Assembly: GCA_944364005.1 (NCBI GenBank)
Contig: CALVVW010000072.1
Span: 1 to 5,258, forward strand
DNA: 5,258 bases
Direction of reading: 5' to 3'
DNA from: an uncultured Bacilli bacterium
Lineage (GTDB): Bacteria > Bacillota_I > Bacilli_A > RF39 > UBA660
Shown: piece by piece, positions 1-5,258 of the stretch
How the letters are laid out: every line of letters begins with the position of its first letter
Numbering within the stretch: position 1 is the first letter of the stretch
The notes under the pieces: generated by a model
What the model was told of the DNA's origin: nothing
The model's input: only the letters and a program-made list of their open reading frames with translations
Databases searched by the model: none
Made by a program: the position numbers and the translations under genes

Positions 1-662
1 CTATTTTCATAAAGAATATCTTCATGGGCACATAAATTTCTATAATTGGCAAGTATTGGTAAGTATACCAGAAGATCGTCTACCTCTACATTATATATTT
101 TTCCAATTTCTTCTTGGTCTTCTGATTTTAAGATAGAGAACATTTCACTAACAATACCAAAGGATAATACTTTTACTAATATCCATAATGGAATATATCC
201 ATAATTAGATACATAATGAAGTGTTGCAGAATGTTGACTTCCATTTACTCTGATTTGTCTTTTCATCTTCTTTAATAAGTCATTTACTTGTCTTTGCCTT
301 TCCGGGCTATGTGTAAAGTTCTTGGCTTTTAAATAATCTCTTTCTCTATATCCATACTTTTTAGATAATTGATATGATGTAATTGACTTTAAGTTATTTT
401 CAATTACTAATAAGTATTTAAATATTACATTACGAAAAGAACGGTCAAATAAAAACAAACTATATAACTCTTCAAAAGTTGTTCCTTTGATAAATTGTTT
501 CTCCGTATCGGACTTATAAAAAAGATGACGGTATCCATTTAAGAAAAAGTAATTTTCTCTTAATAGAACTTGTTTTGCATATTTTTCATCATTAATTATT
601 AATCCTTTGTGTTTAAATATTTCAATTTGTTCATCTAGATTTTTAAATTGTTTCTCTATCAT
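1..662 (-). CDS. Abi_2 family (AbiD/AbiF-like) HEPN-domain abortive infection protein, 3' end cut by the window
   Basis: I translated this from the minus strand: 220 residues are visible, open to the left edge, so the C-terminus is missing. Known family: Abi_2 proteins (AbiD, AbiD1, AbiF) are phage-defence proteins of the HEPN superfamily, many of them RNases that act on RNA in the cytoplasm. Seen here: an N-terminal segment typical of the family (K19-G-L, then ENYFFLNGYRHLF at 36-48); a central IENNLKS helix near 87-93; a YGYIPLWILVKVLSFG block at 154-169; and the HEPN R-x4-H motif RNLCAH at 208-213, followed by EDILYEN. The R and H of the catalytic motif are both present, so the visible part looks intact. 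The ATG at 662-660 is preceded by AGGTGAG (672-666). The gene is transcribed divergently from the phospholipase gene. No membrane segment or signal peptide is seen. I am confident of the family, but RNase activity and antiphage function are inferred. A partner gene or RNA could lie beyond the left edge. Confidence 0.92.
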   Translation of the reverse strand, partial: MIEKQFKNLDEQIEIFKHKGLIINDEKYAKQVLLRENYFFLNGYRHLFYKSDTEKQFIKGTTFEELYSLFLFDRSFRNVIFKYLLVIENNLKSITSYQLSKKYGYRERDYLKAKNFTHSPERQRQVNDLLKKMKRQIRVNGSQHSATLHYVSNYGYIPLWILVKVLSFGIVSEMFSILKSEDQEEIGKIYNVEVDDLLVYLPILANYRNLCAHEDILYEN

Positions 663-679
663 AATCTCACCTAGTATTG

Positions 680-688
680 ATTATATCA
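680..688 (-). promoter_or_regulatory. Extended -10 promoter of the Abi_2 gene
   Basis: On the minus strand TGATATAAT reads from 688 to 680: a perfect TATAAT at 685-680 with the TGn extension. No good -35 hexamer lies at 17 bases; TTCATA (711-706) is 20 bases away. Extended -10 promoters can work without a strong -35. A start site about 7 bases downstream falls near 673, which would put the AGGTGAG ribosome site almost at the 5' end of the mRNA. This is predicted from sequence only. Confidence 0.6.
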
Positions 689-728
689 TATTCTTCCTTG
701 AAAAGTATGAAAATTTTGTGAATTTGTG

Positions 729-737
729 TGCTATAAT
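729..737 (+). promoter_or_regulatory. Extended -10 promoter of the phospholipase C-like gene
   Basis: TGCTATAAT at 729-737 is a perfect -10 hexamer (732-737) with the TGn extension. The hexamer at the standard 17-base spacing (709-714, GAAAAT) is a poor -35, so the extended -10 probably carries recognition. The predicted start near 744 gives a leader of about 23 bases containing AGGAGG (755-760), six bases before the ATG at 767. It lies back to back with the Abi_2 promoter; about 46 bases separate the two -10 boxes. Confidence 0.65.
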
Positions 738-766
738 TAAACTAGTATTCGATTAGGAGGGATAGA

Positions 767-1738
767 ATGCCAGCTACTGTTACACATGCTTATTTTTCTA
801 ATGATGTCTATGATATTTTACCTAATCAAATCAAAGAAAGAATTTCACTTTCTAGAATTAAAATGTTTGGTCAGGGAACAGATCCATTTATGTTTTATCA
901 TTTGTTTTCTGTCAAACCAGGGAAAAAGATTCGGTTGATGCAACGTGTCTGTCATAGGCAACATACAAGAGACTTTTTTTGTCAACTTATCGAAGATATT
1001 AAGAAAAATCATTTAGAAGAAGATAGTGATGTTTGTTCATTTTTATGTGGTTTTATCTGTCATTATGTTTTGGATTCTACCATTCATCCATTTGTTATAT
1101 ATAAGACAGGTAATTTTGATAAACATAATAAAGCTACTTATAAGTATAATAATTTGCATCTTTTTATGGAAACTTATCTCGATAACTATTTAATTCGTAA
1201 AAGAGAACATCAAAATCCATATTCTTTCTCTATTGTTAAATATTCTTTTGATTTAGCTCCTTTTTCTTCAGGATTAAATCAAGTAATTGGTTCTTCCTTT
1301 GATAAGGTTTATCATGTTTCCAATATGGATTCTATTTATTATCAAGCATTAAAAGATATGAAGTTTTCACTACGAGTTTTTAGACAAGATCGTTTCGGTA
1401 TTAAAAAATTCTTTTATAAATTAGCTGATACCTTTACACCTAGAAGATGTTTTCGTTTTGAAGCTATCAGTTATCATTATACTATGCATCCAAGTTATGA
1501 TTTTTTAAATTTTAAGCGTCGACTATGGAGAAATCCTACAACCTATTCTATTATTAGTCATGATTCTTTTTATGATTTATATATTAAATCTCTTAAATTA
1601 GCAAAAAAGATTATTGAAGACACTTTTGGCTATTTAAGTGGCCAAGATATTAATTTAAATTCTGTCTTTAAGAATTTAAGTTATACGACAGGATTAGATT
1701 GTGATGAACATAAGGAACTAAAATATTTTGAATTTTAG
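767..1738 (+). CDS. Zinc-dependent phospholipase C family protein, without signal peptide
   Basis: A 323-residue protein. Known family: Zn-dependent phospholipase C (alpha-toxin/PC-PLC fold) hydrolyses phospholipid head groups with a three-metal site built from His, Asp and Glu. Seen here, in family order: H7 (MPATVTHAYF), D39 in GQGTDPF, H63/H66 before TRDFF, the helix GFICHYVLDSTIHPF with H99, D103 and H107 (H-x3-D-x3-H), then HLFMETYLD with H131 and E135 (H-x3-E). These match the ligand spacing of secreted PC-PLC, so the metal site appears complete. The first residues carry no hydrophobic export signal, and there is no pro-region that would expose an N-terminal Trp ligand, so a cytoplasmic location is inferred. 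Beyond about residue 150 the protein is Tyr/Phe/Lys-rich with no motif I recognise. The ATG start is supported by AGGAGG six bases upstream and by the family-like N-terminus. The substrate is unknown; intracellular relatives in Bacillota are mostly uncharacterised and need not be true phospholipases. Confidence 0.88.
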   Translation: MPATVTHAYFSNDVYDILPNQIKERISLSRIKMFGQGTDPFMFYHLFSVKPGKKIRLMQRVCHRQHTRDFFCQLIEDIKKNHLEEDSDVCSFLCGFICHYVLDSTIHPFVIYKTGNFDKHNKATYKYNNLHLFMETYLDNYLIRKREHQNPYSFSIVKYSFDLAPFSSGLNQVIGSSFDKVYHVSNMDSIYYQALKDMKFSLRVFRQDRFGIKKFFYKLADTFTPRRCFRFEAISYHYTMHPSYDFLNFKRRLWRNPTTYSIISHDSFYDLYIKSLKLAKKIIEDTFGYLSGQDINLNSVFKNLSYTTGLDCDEHKELKYFEF

Positions 1739-1747
1739 TTCTTTTTT
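1712..1747 (+). terminator. Intrinsic terminator after the phospholipase C-like gene
   Basis: A perfect 10-bp inverted repeat, GAACTAAAAT (1715-1724) with ATTTTAGTTC (1732-1741), has a 7-base loop and runs straight into TTTTTT (1742-1747). Pairing can extend outward through AAG with the T-run. The stem contains the end of the coding sequence and its TAG stop (1736-1738). The stem is AT-rich, so termination may be partial and allow read-through into the SpoIID-like gene. Confidence 0.75.
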
Positions 1748-1754
1748 GTATACT
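1726..1754 (+). promoter_or_regulatory. Possible promoter of the SpoIID-like gene
   Basis: TATACT (1749-1754) matches the -10 consensus at five of six positions. A weak -35-like TTTTGA (1726-1731) lies 17 bases upstream, inside the preceding terminator hairpin. A start near 1761 would leave a leader of about 32 bases containing the AGGTGAAG ribosome site. In DNA this rich in A+T such matches arise by chance; the support is that the upstream terminator leaves the next gene in need of its own promoter. Confidence 0.3.
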
Positions 1755-1781
1755 TTTTTATTTTCTTCTCATACTAATTCT

Positions 1782-1789
1782 AGGTGAAG
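1782..1789 (+). promoter_or_regulatory. Ribosome binding site that decides the start of the SpoIID-like gene
   Basis: AGGTGAAG at 1782-1789 lies just before the ATG at 1793. A possible GTG start at 1784 sits inside this site and would have no ribosome site of its own. The Abi_2 gene has nearly the same arrangement (CTAGGTGAGATT then ATG), which supports ATG 1793. Confidence 0.75.
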
Positions 1790-1792
1790 ATT

Positions 1793-2863
1793 ATGTTTTA
1801 TAGATATGAAATTAAGAATAATGGTGTTGAAGATATACTATATTTATTTTTAACTATGAATTATGAATTTTCTAAGGAACTAGGTAGTAATTCTAATGAT
1901 TCTGAACTAAGAAGAAGAACGAATAATTTTATTAAAAATAATAATATAGACTTTCAAGGTGATAAGGTTTATTTGGTTATCGATAATGTGATTGTGAAAG
2001 CTTTTCAAATCTCTAAGGATCAAAAAGTGGATTCTCTTCCTAATAAAAAGTCTTATGATGATTTAGAATATATGGTTACAGTGCAATTAGATGATTCTTC
2101 TATTGTAGAGATTTGTTTATGTGATTATTTACTTGGTGCCTTAGCAACTAATATGGTACCTAATCTTTCTATTGAAGTATTAAAAGCTATGGCTATTTTA
2201 TATCGTACTTATGCCTTTAAAGAAATGAGTGAGTATAGTGTTATTAAAGCTACGAATGAGTTTTTCTCTTATCGACCAATCGAGTATTATAAGATTGCTT
2301 TTGCTCCTAACTATGAGGAGGTTGTTAATACTTTAAAAGAGGCTATTAAACAGACAAACGCTATGTTTGCTAGTTACCAAGATCAGTATATCTTACCTTT
2401 TATTCACATTTGTAATCATGGAAGAACTTTAGAAGATAGTCGCTATCCATATTTATCCTCTGTTTCTAGTCTCTGGGATAGTTCTTCTCCTTTCTATGTT
2501 GATACAGAAACTTTTTCTTATTCGTTCTTAAGTCAAGTTTTTCATTTTACTATTACTAAAGATACACCTTTTCAAATGTTAGAAGTATCTCCTCATGGTA
2601 AAGTATTAAAATTAAAAATAGGTAATTCTATTATTGATGGAAAGAAGTTTATGAATCTATTACATTTAAAATCTCAGTTTTTATCCATTATCATTAATTC
2701 GCAATCTATTAATGTGATTACTCATGGCTGGGGTGATGCATTAGGCCTTAGCTTGTATGGTGCTTTAAAACTTGCTGAAAATGGTTGTAGTTATGCTAAT
2801 ATTTTAAATTATTATTTTCCTAAAGTTACTATTTGTGAATACGTAAAAGAGCTTTCCTCTTAG
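1793..2863 (+). CDS. SpoIID/LytB-fold protein lacking the catalytic Glu and any signal peptide
   Basis: A 356-residue protein from ATG 1793. Known family: SpoIID/LytB-fold lytic transglycosylases act on peptidoglycan outside the membrane, using a Glu in an EMP-type motif. Seen here: residues 1-85 are unrecognised; a SpoIID-type core starts near 93, with DYLLGALATNM (111-121) and IEVLKAMAILYRTYA (127-141) matching the family's YL-x-GV-x-EMP and EALKAQA-x-AARTYA blocks. HICNHGRT (205-212) and YPYLSSVSSLWD (218-229) follow, and HGWGDALGLSLYGALKLA (311-328) plus SYANILNYYFP (333-343) match the C-terminal HGVGMSQYGA and eILxxYYP blocks. Aligned without gaps, the catalytic Glu is N120, and in the C-terminal motif the His becomes D and the Gln becomes L. 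No signal peptide or membrane helix is seen. The fold is confident. A non-catalytic, perhaps cytoplasmic role is inferred. The frame is intact, so it does not look like a decaying pseudogene, and it is not evidence that the organism sporulates. Confidence 0.82.
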   Translation: MFYRYEIKNNGVEDILYLFLTMNYEFSKELGSNSNDSELRRRTNNFIKNNNIDFQGDKVYLVIDNVIVKAFQISKDQKVDSLPNKKSYDDLEYMVTVQLDDSSIVEICLCDYLLGALATNMVPNLSIEVLKAMAILYRTYAFKEMSEYSVIKATNEFFSYRPIEYYKIAFAPNYEEVVNTLKEAIKQTNAMFASYQDQYILPFIHICNHGRTLEDSRYPYLSSVSSLWDSSSPFYVDTETFSYSFLSQVFHFTITKDTPFQMLEVSPHGKVLKLKIGNSIIDGKKFMNLLHLKSQFLSIIINSQSINVITHGWGDALGLSLYGALKLAENGCSYANILNYYFPKVTICEYVKELSS

Positions 2864-2880
2864 TGAAAGCTCTATTTTGT
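2845..2880. terminator. Bidirectional terminator between convergent genes
   Basis: The 8-bp inverted repeat GAGCTTTC (2849-2856) and GAAAGCTC (2865-2872) has an 8-base loop. On the plus strand it is followed by TATTTTGTT, on the minus strand by TTTT. The SpoIID-like stop codon (2861-2863) lies in the loop and the minus-strand stop (2874-2872) overlaps the edge of the stem, so one hairpin serves both transcription units. It marks the 3' end of the type VII secretion operon. The T-tracts are short on both sides. Confidence 0.75.
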
Positions 2881-3087
2881 TGCCTTTAAATCAGCTAATT
2901 CTTTATCTGCATCTTTATTTAGTTCTATTGTTGTCAGTAAAAATTTAGAATATGATTCTACCGTAGATGCAAAATCTTCTAATTCTACTAGATTTTTTCC
3001 TTTTATATATTCCATCACAATGGCTACTGCACTATTCAATTCTTTTGCTACATCTTCTACCTCTTTATATGTCATATTACCAATCAT
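2872..3087 (-). CDS. Small helical hairpin protein, last gene of the type VII secretion operon
   Basis: A 71-residue protein I do not recognise from sequence alone. It is Lys/Glu/Asp-rich, has no Cys or Trp, and is predicted to be almost wholly helical: one helix over about residues 6-28, a turn at K29-G30-K31-N32, and a second helix over about 33-68. That size and hairpin shape resemble WXG100/ESAT-6-like proteins and the small helical partners of T7SSb effectors, but W-x-G is absent and the C-terminal Y-x3-D/E secretion signal is not evident. Its ATG overlaps the stop of the upstream 65-aa gene by four bases (ATGA), so the two are probably translationally coupled; GGAGGA (3102-3097) sits nine bases before the start. 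Role inferred from position: a secreted small substrate, or a chaperone or targeting partner working with the 65-aa protein. A second in-frame Met (residue 5) is a weaker start. Confidence 0.72.
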   Translation of the reverse strand: MIGNMTYKEVEDVAKELNSAVAIVMEYIKGKNLVELEDFASTVESYSKFLLTTIELNKDADKELADLKATK

Positions 3088-3281
3088 TGTCCTAATTCCT
3101 CCATTTTAGGTTCTTCCGTTACTGTTTGAGCTAACTGATTTGATTTTTCTATCACCATGTTACGATACTCTTCTATTTTTTCTATGTTTGCTACATTATC
3201 TGTACTATTCCAGGCTATTTTCATTTTGTTAATACATTCAAAAATTTTATTAATTGCATTTACATATTGATTATAATTCAT
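3084..3281 (-). CDS. WXG100-like small helical protein of the type VII secretion operon
   Basis: A 65-residue protein. It is predicted to be two helices (about residues 3-23 and 31-53) joined by a turn containing W24-N25-S26, the place where WXG100 proteins carry W-x-G; here the Gly is Ser. It is shorter than the usual ~100 residues and ends in a polar, acidic tail (TEEPKMEELGQ) rather than a clear Y-x3-D/E signal. Known family: WXG100 (EsxA/YukE) proteins are secreted helical-hairpin dimers exported by EssC-type machines. Calling this one WXG100-like rests on its size, the W in the turn and its location between yukD-like and the 71-aa gene. The start is set by AGGAGGA (3291-3285), which overlaps the upstream YukD stop codon (3292-3290). 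It could pair with the 71-aa protein, since the two are translationally coupled, or act as an adaptor for effectors encoded elsewhere. Confidence 0.7.
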   Translation of the reverse strand: MNYNQYVNAINKIFECINKMKIAWNSTDNVANIEKIEEYRNMVIEKSNQLAQTVTEEPKMEELGQ

Positions 3282-3289
3282 ACTTCCTC

Positions 3290-3547
3290 CTATATTAATA
3301 CTATTCTAGAACCATTTTTTAAATCTGTTTCTCGTACTGTTTTATTAACATCATAAACTTCTCCTGTTTCTTTACTATAAAAGTTACTTTCTTCTTTTAT
3401 AATATAGTCATGATCTGTTAAATCAATTAATCCTTCTTCTATTAATTTTTTTATGGTCCCTATTTTTTTGTTGATGGGAATGTATAAATCATAATTTTTT
3501 TCAATTAATGGAATATATAGTTCAATTAATATTTTATTTTTATTCAT
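3290..3547 (-). CDS. YukD/EsaB-like ubiquitin-fold accessory protein of type VII secretion
   Basis: An 85-residue protein. Known family: YukD (Bacillus subtilis) and EsaB (Staphylococcus aureus) are small cytoplasmic ubiquitin-fold proteins needed for, or regulating, T7SSb secretion; they are not conjugated to other proteins. Seen here: an ILIELYIP first strand, the Y-D-L-Y-I-P second strand (19-24) with the Pro typical of the family, an amphipathic helix IGTIKKLIEEGL (29-40), a middle strand region around YSKETGEVYDVNKTV (57-71), and a C-terminal NGSRIVLI (78-85) matching the NG-x-x-L-x-L/I-I ending. The family length is about 80, so the protein is complete. It lies 46 bases after essC and before two small helical genes; in the B. 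subtilis yuk operon the yukD gene instead precedes the large ATPase gene. The ribosome site AAAGGA (3564-3559) is 11 bases from the ATG, somewhat far, which may lower its translation. Confidence 0.87.
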   Translation of the reverse strand: MNKNKILIELYIPLIEKNYDLYIPINKKIGTIKKLIEEGLIDLTDHDYIIKEESNFYSKETGEVYDVNKTVRETDLKNGSRIVLI

Positions 3548-3593
3548 ATTAATTTCATTCCTTTCTTGCTATAGCATAGTTAATACAAATATT

Positions 3594-5258
3594 TTATGGT
3601 TCTGTTACAAATTTGACTAAGATTGCTTTTCCTTTTTTTATTACATAACCAAAATTTGGTTCAATTTCTGCTCTTAGTATTCTAGAGTTTGTCGTTACTT
3701 TTAACGTAAATTGATTGGCAATTCCATTTCCTAACCAAATTCCTTCTGATAACGAAGTATTAGCTTTAAACCATGCTTCGTAACTTAAAGTCTTGATATT
3801 ATCAATCGTATCTATGATAATATATTTCGTATTTTTTGCTTCTCCTAATAATGAAGTTAATTTTCCTTTATCTACCATACTCAATTTTTTTAGTATAGTT
3901 CCCAATCCACTGATAACACAAATATTCATATTATTTTCACTATTTATTAAAGTAGTAATTGCTGAAAAAATATTTTCTCCTGTTTCATACATTATAGAGT
4001 TCATATTCTGTTGATTTAACATGCTATTTCCATCAATTACTATACAATTTACTTGAGATGGTACTGATAAAGAGTTTATCCATGTTGTTAAAAATGAAGT
4101 ACCAGAAGTTATATCTTCTCCTGTTATAATGTAGAAATTATTTTCAACTATATCTATTTTTTCAATTTCTAGAGTATCTTTATTAATTCCTACTGGAATA
4201 TCTTTCAAACTAGTATATGCATTACTTAAGATACTTGTTGTTACTACTTCTGGAAGTGTTGGTACGGCTGGTGCCTGGTAGTTACAAATATTACTTAGCT
4301 TCTCACAGATAATTTTAATATATTCTGTTAGTTTTTCTTCCTTATACGCATAAGCGGTTTGAAATTCATATATGTTATCCAAACTAATCAGTCCCCTTCC
4401 ATATACTTTAGAAGGTTCTTTTTTTCTTACCCCAGATAATATGGTTCCGTAATCTGAAGCATCATTAAATTGTAATACTAAATTCTGTTTGAAATTTTGT
4501 CTTAGACGATAACGCATTGTATTTGTACCATTGGTACTTACAATAAATACTATTCCATATTTTAGACAGTCTCTTGTTAATTGTCCAATTAATTCTTCAT
4601 ATTCATTATAAGTTTCGGTAAAGGCTTCTATATTGTTGATGACTATTATAATCATTGGAATTTGTTTTCCTCCATGATTAATATAGAAGTCATATGAACC
4701 ATTATAGTCTACAAATATTTTTTTTCTTTCCTCTAATATTTTACTAATCATTTTAAATAGGTTTTCTATTTTTTCTTTTTCTGTAGATAATATTACATCT
4801 CCTACATGTGGAGCATTTCTAAACATCGTTAGAGTTTCTGCTCCAAAATCTAATATGTAAAAATTTACTTCTTTAGAATCATGAGTTGTAATAGTTGAAT
4901 AGATAATACTAGATAGCATTAATTCTTTTCCGCTTCCAGCACTACCAAAGACAATAGTGTTTCCTTCTTTAGAAATCGGTAGTGTTAGAGCATTTTGTTT
5001 TTGATTATCAGGATCATCATATTCTCCAATAATAGGATTGATATTATTTTTTTCTATCATATAATGATACTTTTGTTTTAAATCACTGATATATATTGTG
5101 TTTGGTATTCTTGGTAACCATAATTGTGGTATATGAATATTTTCTTCTTTGGCCGTTTCTACAATATAATTAACAATATTGGTAATTTCTTCTCCTTTTG
5201 ACTCTACTACTACTTCATTTTGTTTGGTATCAAAAGATTTAATATAGTTTCCTACATT
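3594..5258 (-). CDS. essC: Type VII secretion membrane ATPase EssC, C-terminal part (5' end beyond the window)
   Basis: 554 residues are visible. The frame is open to the right edge, so the ATG at 5060 is internal (visible residue 67) and the ForkHead-associated, membrane and first ATPase regions are missing. Known family: EssC/YukB is the FtsK/SpoIIIE-type motor of T7SSb. Seen here: the linker after ATPase 1, with QLWLPRIP (45-52); ATPase 2 from about 90, with Walker A GSAGSGKE (105-112), IIIVINN at the Walker B position (203-209), DCLKYGIVFIVST (230-242) and GRGLISLDNIYEFQ (287-300); then ATPase 3, with a P-loop-like GEDITSGT (380-387) that lacks the Lys, Walker B IIID with D483, GIWLGNGIANQ (506-516) and a Lys-rich C-terminus. 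In ATPase 2 the Ser/Thr after GK is Glu and the Walker B Asp is Asn (208). Substrate docking is known to involve the C-terminal ATPase domains. It is the first gene visible of an operon continuing into yukD-like and two small helical genes. Confidence 0.9.
   Translation of the reverse strand, partial: NVGNYIKSFDTKQNEVVVESKGEEITNIVNYIVETAKEENIHIPQLWLPRIPNTIYISDLKQKYHYMIEKNNINPIIGEYDDPDNQKQNALTLPISKEGNTIVFGSAGSGKELMLSSIIYSTITTHDSKEVNFYILDFGAETLTMFRNAPHVGDVILSTEKEKIENLFKMISKILEERKKIFVDYNGSYDFYINHGGKQIPMIIIVINNIEAFTETYNEYEELIGQLTRDCLKYGIVFIVSTNGTNTMRYRLRQNFKQNLVLQFNDASDYGTILSGVRKKEPSKVYGRGLISLDNIYEFQTAYAYKEEKLTEYIKIICEKLSNICNYQAPAVPTLPEVVTTSILSNAYTSLKDIPVGINKDTLEIEKIDIVENNFYIITGEDITSGTSFLTTWINSLSVPSQVNCIVIDGNSMLNQQNMNSIMYETGENIFSAITTLINSENNMNICVISGLGTILKKLSMVDKGKLTSLLGEAKNTKYIIIDTIDNIKTLSYEAWFKANTSLSEGIWLGNGIANQFTLKVTTNSRILRAEIEPNFGYVIKKGKAILVKFVTEP

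Noticed and set aside
663..766. Structured non-coding RNA or riboswitch in the divergent intergenic region
   Set aside because: Only 104 bases, mostly occupied by two promoters and two ribosome sites; no convincing stem-loop was seen.
1784..1792. GTG at 1784 as the start of the SpoIID-like gene
   Set aside because: The GTG is part of the AGGTGAAG ribosome site; ATG 1793 follows that site directly and matches the arrangement before the Abi_2 gene.
3567..3576. Perfect 10-bp palindrome TGCTATAGCA in the essC-yukD gap, as an operator or promoter
   Set aside because: A single short palindrome in AT-rich DNA inside an operon, with no flanking symmetry, repeat copies or good -35/-10 pair.
3793..4014. 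A 73-codon plus-strand reading frame with hydrophobic translation
   Set aside because: It lies wholly antisense to the well-supported ATPase 3 region of EssC and has no ribosome site of note; its hydrophobic composition is a by-product of the opposite strand.
5058..5060. ATG at 5060 as the true start of the minus-strand ATPase gene
   Set aside because: The frame continues open to 5258, and the upstream translation (QLWLPRIP and so on) matches the linker expected between EssC ATPase modules.
1..5258. CRISPR array, tRNA, rRNA, insertion sequence or attachment site
   Set aside because: No regularly spaced repeats, cloverleaf sequences, transposase motifs or long terminal repeats were found on either strand by eye.

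Overview
The window is very A+T-rich. It uses TGA as a stop codon and TGG for Trp, which fits the standard bacterial code. Shine-Dalgarno sites are strong (AGGAGG or AGGTGA) and gaps between genes are short. Together with an EssC/YukD type VII secretion (T7SSb) segment, an Abi_2 protein and a Zn-dependent phospholipase C-like protein, this points to a low-GC Bacillota, most likely an uncultured host- or gut-associated Bacilli or Clostridia lineage. That placement is inferred from gene content and composition only.

Layout, left to right: (1) 1-662, minus strand, an Abi_2 (AbiD/AbiF-like) HEPN-domain protein whose C-terminus runs off the left edge. (2) 663-766, a divergent intergenic region with two back-to-back extended -10 promoters. 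(3) 767-1738, plus strand, a zinc-dependent phospholipase C family protein with all the expected metal-ligand positions but no export signal, followed by an intrinsic terminator that overlaps its stop codon. (4) 1793-2863, plus strand, a SpoIID/LytB-fold protein with no signal peptide, in which the residue aligned with the catalytic Glu is Asn and the C-terminal HGVGMSQ-type motif is altered. (5) 2845-2880, a hairpin shared by two convergent transcription units. (6) 5258-2872, minus strand, the 3' end of a T7SSb operon. In transcription order it holds the C-terminal part of EssC (cut by the right edge), a YukD/EsaB ubiquitin-like protein, a 65-aa WXG100-like helical hairpin protein and a 71-aa helical hairpin protein.

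The secretion genes form one tightly packed unit: EssC is the membrane ATPase, YukD/EsaB an accessory factor, and the two small helical proteins are candidate substrates or targeting partners. The other T7SSb core genes (EssB/YukC, EsaA and others) and the operon promoter are not in view. The phospholipase-like and SpoIID-like genes are adjacent and co-oriented. They share compositional character, but a terminator separates them. The Abi_2 gene is an independent putative defence gene. The main points of interest are the SpoIID-like apparent pseudoenzyme, the degenerate ATPase modules of this EssC, and the unusual tail of the T7SS operon.
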